Shown: in pieces, positions 17,753 through 26,623 of the stretch
Position numbering within the stretch: the stretch's first letter is position 1
Layout of the letters: each line of letters opens with the position of its first letter
Assembly: GCA_902806335.1 (NCBI GenBank)
Contig: CADCWG010000149.1
Span: forward strand, 1-64,000
Reading direction: 5' to 3'
Length of the DNA stretch: 64,000 nucleotides
Origin: an uncultured Thermomicrobiales bacterium
GTDB taxonomy: Bacteria > Chloroflexota > Chloroflexia > Thermomicrobiales > UBA6265
Notes under the pieces: model-generated
Told to the model about the DNA's origin: nothing
What the model saw: only the letters and a program-made list of their open reading frames with translations
Databases searched by the model: none
Position numbers and translations under genes: made by a program

Positions 17753-18799
17753 ATGGCGGACCTGCGAGTCGGGATCATCGGCTGCGGTCGTCCCCGCGAG
17801 ACGGCCGGCGCGACCGGGTTCGGCATGGGGCACCTCCACGCCAGGGGGTACGCGGATGCTCCCGGCGCGCAGATCGTGGCCCTGGCCGACCTCAGCCCCG
17901 AGAACGCCCGGGCGTTCCAGGCGGAGCACGGTGGCGAGGGGATCTACGAGGACTACCGCGAGATGCTGGGGCGGGAGCGGCTGGACGTCGTCAGCGTCTG
18001 CACCTGGCCGGCCCTCCACGCCGAGATGGTCATCGCCGCGGCCGAGGCGGGGGTACGGGCGATCCACTGCGAGAAGCCGATGGCGCCGACCTGGGGCGAG
18101 GCGGTCGCGATGGTCCGCGCCTGCGAGGAGCGGGGGGCGCAGCTGACCTTCAACCACCAGCGCCGGTTCTCCGCCCCGTTCCGGGAGGCGCGGGCGCTCT
18201 TCCGCGCCGGCGCGATCGGCGACCTCGTGCGGATGGAAGGCGAGTGCGGCAACCTCTTCGACTGGGGGACCCACTGGTTCGACATGTTCGGCTTCTACAA
18301 CGACGAGACGCCGGCCGAGTGGGTGATGGGCCAGGTCGAGCCGCGAGGCGGCCGCACCTTCTTCGGCGTGCCGGTCGAGGGCCAGGGCCTCAGCCACGTC
18401 CGCTTCCAGAACGGCGTCCACGGGCTGCTGATCACGGGGGCTGACGCGGCGGGGAGATTCCTGACCCGGCTCGTGGGCACCGACGGCGCCATCGAGGCGA
18501 GCGACGCGGGTGACGGGCTGCTCAGGGTCTGGGGTCGGGACCACGGCGGGTGGCAGACGGCCGCGCTGGAGGGGGATCGCTCGTTCGGCGGGACGGTCGC
18601 GCTGGGGGTGGTGGACCTCGTCGACGCGCTGCGGGCGGGACGCGAGCCGGAGCTCTCGGCCCGGCGCGCGCTGCGCGCGACGGAGCTGATCTTCGCGACC
18701 TACGAGTCGAGTCGCCGCCGGGGTCGGGTCGACCTGCCGCTGACGACCATGGATTCCGCCTTCCTCAGCCGGGACAGCGCGGACTCCCCATCGCCCTGA
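17753..18799 (+). CDS. Gfo/Idh/MocA family oxidoreductase
   Basis: 348-aa NAD(P)-dependent sugar or inositol dehydrogenase-like protein. The Rossmann motif starts VGIIGCGRPRET and is stretched by an insert before GFGMGHLHARG, a variant seen in environmental Gfo/Idh proteins. The catalytic Lys lies in HCEKPMAPTWGEA and GTHWFDMFGFY probably gives the active-site His. ATG has GAGGGGGG upstream. Likely works with the isomerase-like gene just before it. It is convergent with the PhyH gene. Confidence 0.9.
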   Translation: MADLRVGIIGCGRPRETAGATGFGMGHLHARGYADAPGAQIVALADLSPENARAFQAEHGGEGIYEDYREMLGRERLDVVSVCTWPALHAEMVIAAAEAGVRAIHCEKPMAPTWGEAVAMVRACEERGAQLTFNHQRRFSAPFREARALFRAGAIGDLVRMEGECGNLFDWGTHWFDMFGFYNDETPAEWVMGQVEPRGGRTFFGVPVEGQGLSHVRFQNGVHGLLITGADAAGRFLTRLVGTDGAIEASDAGDGLLRVWGRDHGGWQTAALEGDRSFGGTVALGVVDLVDALRAGREPELSARRALRATELIFATYESSRRRGRVDLPLTTMDSAFLSRDSADSPSP

Positions 18800-19041
18800 C
18801 CCCGGCAAAACCTGATCGGTCCGTGCCCCGTCGGTGCCCCCTGCGACCAGACCCACCCGGATCGTGTTCCGGACGCGGGGACGGGGCCCGCGCGGCGCCG
18901 GACATGGCCGAACGACAAGAACAGCGCGTGACCACCGGCCATCCGTCCGACGCCCCGTGGTCGAAGAGGATCGTCCGCAAGCTGGCGGGGCCCCAGGGCG
19001 TGCCGGCTTCGCCCCGACCTTGGTCTCATCGCGATCCGAGA

Positions 19042-20010
19042 TCAGGCGCAGCCCGCGGTGTTGGCGGCCCAGCGGTTGAAGGCCGGAGCATCCGTGCCGC
19101 CGGCGGCACGGACGGCGAGCCAGCGCGCGGCCCACTCAGCCGGGTCGCGCAGGGCCGAGTCCGGGTCGGCCGCACTGCGGGCGATGAACCCGGCGCCAGC
19201 GAACGCCGGTCGTCCCGTCGGCTGTCCGACGGGCTGGTAGCGCAGGTCGAAGCTGATCCGGACGTCCCGGTCGGTCGCGTTGTCGAGCGAGCTGTGAACG
19301 GTGCGCTGGGTCATCAGCAGCACGCTCCCGGGTCGCATCGGCAGCGGCAGCGCGCCGTCGGCGACGAGCCGGTCGGGGATCGTCAGTTCCCCCGTCTGGG
19401 GGCAGTGGGTGAGGATGCCGTCCCGGTGGCTGCCCGGCACCACCCGCAGGCAGCCGTTGGCGACGGTCGCCTCGTTGACCGGGAGCCAGACGGTGAGGAT
19501 CGTCGCCTCGTCGGCCTCGGGCAGGATCACGCCGTTGTCCTGGTGCCAGGGGATCTGGGAGATGAGGCCGCTGCGGCCCTGCTTCGCGACGGCCCGCTTC
19601 GGCAGCTTCATCCGCACGTGCTGGACGGGGTTGGCGTAGATCTCGGGGCCGACGATGTCCTCGACGACGTCGAGCAGCCGCGGGTTCGTGAGGAGGCCGA
19701 AGACCGCCGGCCCGAGGTGGATCGGCGAGTCAGGCCGGGTGCCCGCCTGGGGCAGGCTGATGTCGAAGTGGAGCGGGAAGTTGCGCCCGCTCTCCTCGCA
19801 GACGCGGACCAGCCGCTCCGGGAACGGCAGCCCCCGGTGGGCCGACCCGATCACGCCGTCGGCGAGCAGGCCCCCGGCGATGCCGTCGAGCACCTCGTCG
19901 TACTCGACCAGGATCGGCGCGAGGTCGCAGGCCGGGTCGAGGACGCCCTCGACCTCCACGTAGCCGTCCTCGTCGAACCGGCGGCGCTGCGCCTCGGAGA
20001 GGACCCGCAT
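19042..20010 (-). CDS. PhyH-family Fe(II)/2OG dioxygenase
   Basis: 322-aa phytanoyl-CoA dioxygenase-like protein, predicted non-heme iron 2-oxoglutarate hydroxylase. The iron-binding H-x-D is in ISQIPWHQDNGVILPEAD, the distal His in QRTVHSSLDNATDRDVR and the 2OG-binding Arg nearby in RDVRISFDLRYQP. Start at ATG 20010 (RVLSEAQRRRFDEDGYV), because the upstream extension is not conserved-looking. It is the last gene of the minus-strand sugar ABC run, 73 bp after the MalG-like permease, so it may oxidise an imported metabolite. Substrate unknown. Confidence 0.88.
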   Translation of the reverse strand: MRVLSEAQRRRFDEDGYVEVEGVLDPACDLAPILVEYDEVLDGIAGGLLADGVIGSAHRGLPFPERLVRVCEESGRNFPLHFDISLPQAGTRPDSPIHLGPAVFGLLTNPRLLDVVEDIVGPEIYANPVQHVRMKLPKRAVAKQGRSGLISQIPWHQDNGVILPEADEATILTVWLPVNEATVANGCLRVVPGSHRDGILTHCPQTGELTIPDRLVADGALPLPMRPGSVLLMTQRTVHSSLDNATDRDVRISFDLRYQPVGQPTGRPAFAGAGFIARSAADPDSALRDPAEWAARWLAVRAAGGTDAPAFNRWAANTAGCA

Positions 20011-20083
20011 CGGTCGCCTCGCTCGCCGGCCGTCGGGGGACGCCGGTAGCCGGGGCGCGGGCACCACGCCCGCGCCCGCATGG

Positions 20084-21028
20084 CTACCCCTTCGTCGCGC
20101 CCTCGGTCAGGCCGCGGATGAAGTAGCGCTGGAGGAAGACGAAGACGAGGACGACCGGGACCAGCGTCACGACCGCGCCGGCCGCCATCACGTGGTAGAG
20201 GGTCTGGAACTGCTTCGAGTACTGGATCAGGGCGATCGTCAGGGTCTGATAGTCCGGCACCTGCGAGAGGTAGACCAGCGGCACGAGGTAGGCGTTCCAG
20301 ACGCCCATGAAGGTCAGCAGCGAGATCGTCGCCAGGGCCGGGCGGATCAGCGGGAAGGCGATCCGCCGGTAGGCGCCGAAGTAGCTCTCGCCGTCGACCG
20401 CCGCCGCGTCGAAGAGCTCGGCGGGTAACGTCTGGAAGTGGCTGATCAGCAGGTAGATGTTGAAGACCTGGGCGCCGGCGGTCATGACCAGGATCACCGC
20501 GACCACGCTCTTCCAGTCGCCGATCAGGTTCAGCGACCGGTTCACGTAGAAGGTCGGGATGATCAGCATCTCGCCTGGGACCAGAAAGGTCGTCAGCAGC
20601 GCGACCATCACAAACTTCCGCCCGGGGAAGTCGGAGCGGGTCAGGGCGTAGGCGCTCATCGAGGTGGTCAGGATCGTGGCCGCCATGCAGACGGCGGTGA
20701 TGATCACCGTGTTGGTCGCCGCCCGGGGGATGTTCGCGGCGTCCCAGATGTCCTGGTAGTTCTGCCACTGGGGGGCGTCCACCCACAGCGAGAGGCCCGA
20801 GGAGAAGACGCTGCGGCTGGAGCGCAGCGAGGTCGCGACCATCCAGAGGAACGGGTAGAGACAGAGCGCCATGTAGAGCGCGAGCAGCCCGTAGCGCACC
20901 CCGCCCCAGCCCAGGCGGAGGGCTCGCAGGCGGGCGACCGCCGCCGCGGACGGGGTCGGGACGACGTAGCTGGTGCGGACGGTCGACTGCGAGCGGGGTC
21001 GGGGCGCCTGGACAGGGGTCGTCGCCAT
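20084..21028 (-). CDS. Carbohydrate ABC transporter permease (MalG-like)
   Basis: 314-aa inner-membrane permease with six predicted TM segments. The EAA loop that contacts the ATPase reads FDAAAVDGESYFGAYRRIAF followed by PLIRPALAT. It follows the MalF-like gene by 3 bp and the two should form the import channel. No ATPase gene is present nearby, so a shared MsmX/UgpC-type ATPase encoded elsewhere probably energises it (inference). Confidence 0.93.
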   Translation of the reverse strand: MATTPVQAPRPRSQSTVRTSYVVPTPSAAAVARLRALRLGWGGVRYGLLALYMALCLYPFLWMVATSLRSSRSVFSSGLSLWVDAPQWQNYQDIWDAANIPRAATNTVIITAVCMAATILTTSMSAYALTRSDFPGRKFVMVALLTTFLVPGEMLIIPTFYVNRSLNLIGDWKSVVAVILVMTAGAQVFNIYLLISHFQTLPAELFDAAAVDGESYFGAYRRIAFPLIRPALATISLLTFMGVWNAYLVPLVYLSQVPDYQTLTIALIQYSKQFQTLYHVMAAGAVVTLVPVVLVFVFLQRYFIRGLTEGATKG

Positions 21029-21031
21029 GGC

Positions 21032-22021
21032 CTACCGCCCCTCCTGCCACCGGCTGATCGCCTGCTGGATCAGGACCGCGGCGAAGATGATCAGGCCCAG
21101 CCCGATCGCGATCGTCGAGCCGTAGCCGACCTCGGGGATCGTCGCCGCGCCGGAGAGGCCGCCGCCGCCGAACGAGGTGTAGCGAAACATGTAGAGCACC
21201 ATCGTCGTGGTGCTGAAGCCCGGGCCGCCGCCCGTCATGACCGCGAAGTAGTCGAAGACCTTGAGCGAGCCGGCCAGGGAGAGGGTGACGATCACGGCCG
21301 TGATCGGGCGGATCGCCGGGACGGTGATCGAGCGGAACTTCTCCCACCAGCCGGCGCCGTCGACCATCGCCGCGTCGTAGAGGTCGCGGGGCACGGTCTG
21401 GAGCGCGGCCAGGAAGAAGACCATGTTGATCCCGAGGTCGTGCCAGACGGCCACCCCGGTCACGGTCCAGAAGGCGTAGTCGCGCTCGCCGAGGAAGGCG
21501 ATCGGCTCGTCGATCACCCCGAGGCGGTTGAAGAGCAGGTCGTTGAAGGCGCCGCCGAGCGGCGAGAAGAAGAACGTGAAGGCCAGCGAGACCACCGCGA
21601 TGCTGGTGATCACCGGCAGGAAGCCGATCGTGCGGAAGAGGGTCGACCCCCGGAGCCCCGAGTTCAGGGTGAGCGCGACGACCAGCGCCAGCGGTAGCTC
21701 GGCGACCAGCTTGATCACCGCGTAGAGCACCGTGTTGCGGACCGCCGTCCACCAGGTCGGGTCCTGAACGAGCCGGGTGTAGTTGTCGACGCCGGTGAAG
21801 CTCGCGTCGAAGACGCTGCCGATGCCGTTCCAGTCGAGAAACGAGGTGTAGAGGACGAAGGCGATCGGGAAGACCATGAAGACGAGGAACAGGATCACGG
21901 TCGGCGCGACCATCAGGTAGGCCGGCAGGTGCGACCGGAGCGGGGTGGTGCGGCGGGGCCGCCGCGAGGGCGAGACGGCGGGCAGGGTCTGCTGCGCCGA
22001 GGTCGGGAGTGCCGTGTCCAA
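21032..22021 (-). CDS. Carbohydrate ABC transporter permease (MalF-like)
   Basis: 329 aa, six TM helices, EAA loop LYDAAMVDGAGWWEKFRSIT. The TTG at 22021 is preferred because AGGAGG lies 9-10 nt before it; an in-frame start 39 nt further upstream (22060) has no such site. Partner of the MalG-like permease 3 bp downstream. A 16-bp hairpin separates it from the binding-protein gene. Confidence 0.92.
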   Translation of the reverse strand: MDTALPTSAQQTLPAVSPSRRPRRTTPLRSHLPAYLMVAPTVILFLVFMVFPIAFVLYTSFLDWNGIGSVFDASFTGVDNYTRLVQDPTWWTAVRNTVLYAVIKLVAELPLALVVALTLNSGLRGSTLFRTIGFLPVITSIAVVSLAFTFFFSPLGGAFNDLLFNRLGVIDEPIAFLGERDYAFWTVTGVAVWHDLGINMVFFLAALQTVPRDLYDAAMVDGAGWWEKFRSITVPAIRPITAVIVTLSLAGSLKVFDYFAVMTGGGPGFSTTTMVLYMFRYTSFGGGGLSGAATIPEVGYGSTIAIGLGLIIFAAVLIQQAISRWQEGR

Positions 22022-22069
22022 GGGGCCGCACCTCCTGCGGCCGTGCCGGCCGCGCGCCAAGGCCGGTCG

Positions 22070-22105
22070 ACGGCCGGAGGCGGGCTCGTGCCCGCCTCCG
22101 GCCGT
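22070..22105 (-). terminator. Perfect 16-bp hairpin between binding-protein and permease genes
   Basis: Arms 22070-22085 and 22090-22105 are perfectly complementary around a 4-nt loop. It lies in the 109-bp gap after the solute-binding gene. Such stems often lower downstream permease expression or stabilise the binding-protein mRNA; no T-run follows. Confidence 0.7.
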
Positions 22106-22130
22106 GGATCCGGCGCCCTCAGGGGGAGGT

Positions 22131-23513
22131 CTACTTCGGCGGCTGCCAGGTCATCGGGTCGAACTCGGGGATCACGAAGTCGCTCTGGGCGATCTTGCCT
22201 TCGGCGACGACCTGGGCGAAGGCGTCGTTGTAGGCCGTCGTCACCTCGGTGAGCTTCTGGTCCATCGTCGACCCCTTGTCGTCGAAGATGGTCTGCATCA
22301 CGGTCTGGTAGTCGGGGGTCATCGTCGGCAGCTCGGGCTCGGGCGGGATGATCACGTCGCGCTCGGTCGGCGCCAGCTTGGGCACACCGCGCACCGTCGA
22401 CTCGCCGGTGTTCGCGGCGGCGACGCCCATCACGCCCATGCCCTGCTCGAACATGGAGGTCATGGTCGGCTGGGAGTACATGAACTTGAGGACTTCCCAG
22501 GCCGCGTCCTTGTTTTGGCTGGCGGCGCTGATGGTGTAGCGGTCGCCGATCCCCTGCTGGACGCGGCCCTTCTGGCCGCTGTCCGGCAGCGGCAGCTCGG
22601 CGGTCTCCCAGTCCTCGGTCGACTGGAACTGGTCGTTGAAGACGCCCGGGTTCCAGGAGCCGCCGATGATCATGCCGGCGCGCCCGAGCGAGAACTGCTG
22701 GCGGGCGTCGTCGTCGGTCAGGGTGTGGACGCCGGGGAAGATGCTCCCGTCGGCCTCCATGTCGACCATCAGCTGCATGGCCTGCTTGATGCCGTCCTGG
22801 GCGAAGTTGTACTGGCCGGTCTTCCAGTCGTAGTAGAACGCGCCGGCGAGCTGGGCGGGGCAGGCGACGTTCATCCACCAGACCCAGGTGAACTTGTCAC
22901 CTAGGATGAACCCGTAGACGCCTTCCCCCTTCAGCTCATCGGAGATCGTCTTCGACATCTCCCGCATCTGGGTCCAGGTCGTCGGCGGTGTGTTCGGGTC
23001 GAGCCCGGCCCGCTCGAAGATGCCCCGGTTGTAGTAGAGCCGCATCGTCTGCGCGTACATCGGCAGGCCGTGGGTCTGGCCGTTCCAGATGCCGCGGTTG
23101 GGCACGAACGCGCCCGGCAGGAAGGACTCCTTGAGACCCGGGGTCGCGGCCAGGTACTCATCGAGCGGCTGCGCCCAGCCGGCCTCGACTTCCTGGCGGG
23201 GCTGGTTCATGTTGAAGATGTCGGGGGCGTTGCCGGCCTCGAAGGCGAGCTTGAGCTGGTCCTTGTACTCGTCGGCGAAGATCTGCATCTCCACCTCGAT
23301 GCCGGACTGCTCCTTGAACTGGGCGAACAGCGCCTCCTTGACCGCGCGGTCGTGGCGCTGGTTGGACATCCAGGTCACCTTCGGTGCCTGGGCCCGCCCG
23401 TACCTGAGGTTGAGGAACGGGGCGCCACCCAGCGCCAGAGCACCGGCGCCCGCGGCCGTTCCCTTGAGGATGTCGCGGCGGCTCACTGCCCGCCGGGGTC
23501 CGTCCTTGCCCAT
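22131..23513 (-). CDS. Extracellular sugar-binding protein of an ABC importer
   Basis: 460-aa family-1 extracellular solute-binding protein that captures a carbohydrate for the MalF/MalG-like permeases downstream. The N-terminus has a twin-arginine signal, SRRDILKGTAAGAGALALGG, without a lipobox Cys. Mature part has typical stretches such as FAGDEY-like IFADEYKDQLKLAFEAGNAP and QQFSLGRAGMIIGGSWNPGV. The ATG at 23513 follows GGGAGAG by 5 nt; the frame is open further upstream but lacks a signal there. Ligand cannot be assigned. Confidence 0.93.
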   Translation of the reverse strand: MGKDGPRRAVSRRDILKGTAAGAGALALGGAPFLNLRYGRAQAPKVTWMSNQRHDRAVKEALFAQFKEQSGIEVEMQIFADEYKDQLKLAFEAGNAPDIFNMNQPRQEVEAGWAQPLDEYLAATPGLKESFLPGAFVPNRGIWNGQTHGLPMYAQTMRLYYNRGIFERAGLDPNTPPTTWTQMREMSKTISDELKGEGVYGFILGDKFTWVWWMNVACPAQLAGAFYYDWKTGQYNFAQDGIKQAMQLMVDMEADGSIFPGVHTLTDDDARQQFSLGRAGMIIGGSWNPGVFNDQFQSTEDWETAELPLPDSGQKGRVQQGIGDRYTISAASQNKDAAWEVLKFMYSQPTMTSMFEQGMGVMGVAAANTGESTVRGVPKLAPTERDVIIPPEPELPTMTPDYQTVMQTIFDDKGSTMDQKLTEVTTAYNDAFAQVVAEGKIAQSDFVIPEFDPMTWQPPK

Positions 23514-23595
23514 CCAGGCTCTCCCTGTTGTGGCCACGCGCCATCGCGCGGCACGGCTCCGCCGACGTCCTGAGCTGAGTTCGGCGGTTGAGACA

Positions 23596-23624
23596 GATAT
23601 CGCGCAGATCGGGCGCGGCGTCAA
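23596..23624 (-). promoter_or_regulatory. Candidate promoter of the sugar-binding protein gene
   Basis: On the minus strand TTGACG (23619-23624) is followed after 17 nt by GATATC (23596-23601), about 83 bp before the ATG. The -35 is good, the -10 weak. Confidence 0.35.
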
Positions 23625-23662
23625 TGCCCCGCCCGCCCCGGCGCACCGGTTCGCCCGCGGCG

Positions 23663-23677
23663 CACCGAGTCTCGGTG
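23663..23677. promoter_or_regulatory. 15-bp palindrome upstream of the ABC operon
   Basis: CACCGAG-T-CTCGGTG is a perfect inverted repeat with one central base. It lies about 40 bp upstream of the candidate -35 box, where a LacI/GntR-type operator could sit. It could equally be part of a terminator for the GH4 gene, which ends at 23789. Confidence 0.3.
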
Positions 23678-23788
23678 ACCCCACCTCCGGTGGACTCCTA
23701 CCGAGACGGACACCGGACTGATAGTGGGCGTCGCCCAGCAGTGCGCCGCGGGCCGTTGCTCAGGCCGCTAGCGAGATCGGCCCGGCCG

Positions 23789-25198
23789 CTAGGCCGGCGC
23801 CCCCACCGGCGATGCCGCGACCGTGACGCCGCGCGGTGCGAGGGGCGGCAGCCACGCCGCCTCAGCCGCGATCAGCTCGTCGACCATCGCCCGGATCTGC
23901 CCCAGCGTGAGCAGGGCCCCCGTCAATGGGTCGAGCATGACGGCGTGTTCCACGTGTGCCCGCTCGCCGGTCAGCGCCGCCTCGACGGCTAACTCCTGGA
24001 CGTTGACGTTCGTCCGGTTGACCGCCGCGCACTGGGGCGGCAGCGGGCCGACGGCCGTCGGCTGGACGCCATTGGCGTCGACCAGGCACGGCACCTCGAC
24101 GCAGCAGCCGTCCGGCAGATTGGGGATCAGGCCGCGGTTGGGCACGTTGCCGTAGACGACCGTCGGCTCGCCGGTCGCCATGGCATTGACGATCGCCGCG
24201 CCGTACTCGACCGACGGCGCGAGCTCCGCCTTGAGCTTGCCGAGCAACGCCCCGGTCTGCGCGTCGGCGTCGTGGGCCGCGCAGACCTCGTAGTAGTCCC
24301 ACCGCTCCCGGATGAAGGCGTCGACCATCTCGGGCGACTTGCGGAAGTAGGGCAGGTACTCCGAGGCGTGGTGGCTCGACTCCGTGTGGAAGTAGCCGAA
24401 GGCCGCCATGATCTCGGTCCGCACGCGCTCGGCTCCCCCCTCGTAGGTGGAGTCGCCACGGTCGGCGCCGCTGTGGTCGCCCGCGTCGCGGGCGAGGTCT
24501 CCGGCGACGAGCCCACCTGACGGGTCGAGGTGGCGACGGACCATCGTCTCCCGCAGGCGCGGGTAGAGGTCCTCCTCGCCGCGCCGGAAGCGGAGAAACC
24601 AGGCCTGGTGGTTGATCCCGGCGGCGAGGAAGTCGACCTCCTCGTAGGGCACGGCGAGCGACCGCGCGAGCATCCGCGATGTGCCCTGGACGCTGTGGCA
24701 GAGGCCGACCGTCCTCACGCCGAGGCGGTCGAGGAACCAGCAACTCATCGCCATCGGGTTGGCGTAGTTGATCAGCAGGGCGCCCGGGCAGAGCTCGGCC
24801 ATGTCGCCGGCCAGCTCCCGATAGGCGGGCGCGGAGCGGAGGAACCGGAACACGCCCCCCGGACCGAGGGTGTCGCCGACCGTCTGGTCGATGCCGTAAC
24901 GGCGGGGGATCTCCACGTCAAGCCGGTAGGCCTCCAGGCCGCCGACCTGGAACGTGACGACGACCACGTCGGCCCCGTCGAGGGCCCGACGGCGGTCGGT
25001 GGTCGTCTCGATTGTGGCCGGCAGACCATGGTGGGCGACGAGGTCGCGGGCGGCGGCGGCCGTTCGCTCCAGGCGGCCGGCGTCGATGTCCATCAGCGCC
25101 AGCGTGCTGTCCCGGAGCGCCGGGAAGCTGAGCAGGTCGCCGACGAGGCGGAGCGGGAAGACGTAGCCGCCCGCCCCGACGATCGCGATCTTGGTCAC
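23789..25198 (-). CDS. GH4 family glycosidase (alpha-galactosidase/glucuronidase-like)
   Basis: 469-aa NAD- and metal-dependent glycosidase of family GH4. The N-terminal NAD-binding loop is IAIVGAGGYVFPLRLVGDLL. The metal-binding Cys/His lies in GLCHSVQGT and the second metal/catalytic site in AAGINHQAWFLRF, the pattern of MelA-like enzymes (C-H-S rather than C-N). These enzymes act by oxidation-elimination on alpha-galactosides or uronides in the cytoplasm. Its neighbours import a sugar and encode a Gfo/Idh dehydrogenase, so it should cleave the imported oligosaccharide. Confidence 0.92.
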   Translation of the reverse strand: MTKIAIVGAGGYVFPLRLVGDLLSFPALRDSTLALMDIDAGRLERTAAAARDLVAHHGLPATIETTTDRRRALDGADVVVVTFQVGGLEAYRLDVEIPRRYGIDQTVGDTLGPGGVFRFLRSAPAYRELAGDMAELCPGALLINYANPMAMSCWFLDRLGVRTVGLCHSVQGTSRMLARSLAVPYEEVDFLAAGINHQAWFLRFRRGEEDLYPRLRETMVRRHLDPSGGLVAGDLARDAGDHSGADRGDSTYEGGAERVRTEIMAAFGYFHTESSHHASEYLPYFRKSPEMVDAFIRERWDYYEVCAAHDADAQTGALLGKLKAELAPSVEYGAAIVNAMATGEPTVVYGNVPNRGLIPNLPDGCCVEVPCLVDANGVQPTAVGPLPPQCAAVNRTNVNVQELAVEAALTGERAHVEHAVMLDPLTGALLTLGQIRAMVDELIAAEAAWLPPLAPRGVTVAASPVGAPA

Positions 25199-25304
25199 CG
25201 GGTCTCACCCCCGAGGTCGCTCGGCCTACCGCTCGGCCAGCCCGTCGCCGCCGCGGCTGCCGCTCTATGGGCGGCGCGCCGAGGCGACCGGGTCCAGGCC
25301 GGGC

Positions 25305-26420
25305 TTAGCTCCCGCTCGTGACCGCCGCGGCCTCCCGCGAGGTCTCCTCGACGGGCTGGGCCCGGCCACCGGAGAGCGGCAGCTCGACGGTCCGGCCCTC
25401 CTCGACGGAGCGGTACGCGGCCTGGATCACCTCCAGCACCCGGCGGCCGTCGCGGTGGTCCTGGATCGGCGGCCGACCGGTGGTGATGCTGTCCCAGAAG
25501 TGGACGATCTCCTTGTCGAAGTTGGAGACCCCGTCCGGGGGGAACGTCTGGCTGCTCGGCTCGGCGAAGCCGCGCGGCTTGACATAGACGTCGCGCCGGT
25601 TGCCGTAGACCTCGCCCCGCTCGCCGAGGACGTGGAACTTGGCGTCGTTGGCGGGGAAGACGAAGCCTTCCCCGGTGAAGATCTGGCCGATCGCCCCGTT
25701 GGCGAACTTGACGAGCACCAGCGCCGTGTCTTCGCCGTCCATCTGGGCGACGAAGGTGTTGGTCATCGCGGTGACCGAGACCGGCTCCGACTGGGCCAGG
25801 TAGAGCAGGATGTAGGTCGGGTGGTAGCCCTTGTCGATCAGGACCCCGCCGCCCATGGTCGCCCGGCTCGCCCGCCAGCCGATCATGTTGGTTGCCTGGG
25901 CGGGGCGGCCGGGGACGGTCGCCTGGTTGTAGGTCGTCGGGAACTCGTGCGACCGGATCAGGAAGGGCTTGCCGATCCCGTCCCGGTCCATGAAGCCCTT
26001 GGCGGCGGTGATGCCGGGGTCGAAGAGCTCGTTGTGGGCGCTCATGTAGACGATGCCGGCGCGGTCGACCGCCTCGACGATCCGGTCCCCCTCCTCCAGC
26101 GAGATGCACATCGGCTTCTCGCAGAGGATGTGCTTGCCGCGGGCGACGGTGGCGAGGATCGCGTCGGCGTGGAGGTGGTGTGGCAGGCAGATGTCGACCG
26201 CGTCGATGTCGGCCTCGTTGATCAGGGCGTGGTAGTCCTCGTAGACCGTCGGGGTCGTCCCGTCCGCGACGAGGGTGGCCGCGATCTGCTCCGCCGGGGC
26301 CCGGACGACGTCCGAGATGGCGGTGACCCGCGCGTCACCGCGGTCGATCAGCTTGCGCCAGGCCGGCGCGTGGGCGTTGCGGACGATCCCGCCGGCGCCG
26401 ATGATCCCAACCTTGAGCAT
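25305..26420 (-). CDS. Gfo/Idh/MocA family oxidoreductase
   Basis: 371 aa from ATG 26420, LKVGIIGAGGIVRNAHAPAW. Rossmann motif GAGGIVRNAH; catalytic Lys in ILCEKPMCISLEEGDRI; the C-terminal sheet domain contains ILLYLAQSEPVSVTAMTN. Upstream in-frame translation corresponds to a tandem repeat and is not protein-like. Likely a sugar or sugar-acid dehydrogenase acting with the GH4 enzyme 106 bp downstream. Confidence 0.92.
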   Translation of the reverse strand: MLKVGIIGAGGIVRNAHAPAWRKLIDRGDARVTAISDVVRAPAEQIAATLVADGTTPTVYEDYHALINEADIDAVDICLPHHLHADAILATVARGKHILCEKPMCISLEEGDRIVEAVDRAGIVYMSAHNELFDPGITAAKGFMDRDGIGKPFLIRSHEFPTTYNQATVPGRPAQATNMIGWRASRATMGGGVLIDKGYHPTYILLYLAQSEPVSVTAMTNTFVAQMDGEDTALVLVKFANGAIGQIFTGEGFVFPANDAKFHVLGERGEVYGNRRDVYVKPRGFAEPSSQTFPPDGVSNFDKEIVHFWDSITTGRPPIQDHRDGRRVLEVIQAAYRSVEEGRTVELPLSGGRAQPVEETSREAAAVTSGS

Positions 26421-26494
26421 GCTGTCCCCCTGTCGTCTCTCGGCGTTGGTTCGCGCCGTACCCGGCCACCGCCGGTGCGCGTCGCGACGCCGGT

Positions 26495-26574
26495 CCCGCT
26501 CGCCGCTGACCCCGCTCGCCGCTAACCTCGCTCGCCGCCGACCCCGCTCGCCGCCGACCCCGCTCGCCGCCGAC
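26495..26574. repeat. 16-bp tandem repeat, five copies
   Basis: Unit CCCGCTCGCCGCCGAC (early copies have CTGAC or CTAAC endings) repeats from 26495 to 26574, in the gap upstream of the Gfo/Idh gene. The first copies diverge and the last two are identical, as expected for slippage growth from one side. Confidence 0.85.
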
Positions 26575-26623
26575 CCCGGCTCGTGGTTGCGTCCTCCCAG
26601 CCCTCGCGACGATCCCCGGGCGG

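Noticed and set aside
18800-19041. Small coding frame between the convergent Gfo/Idh and PhyH genes
   Set aside because: No ribosome-binding site or recognisable protein character; lies in a convergent terminator region.
26495-26574. 16-bp tandem repeats as a CRISPR or iteron origin
   Set aside because: No spacers; no replication protein or dnaA-box context nearby. Simple slippage repeat is enough.
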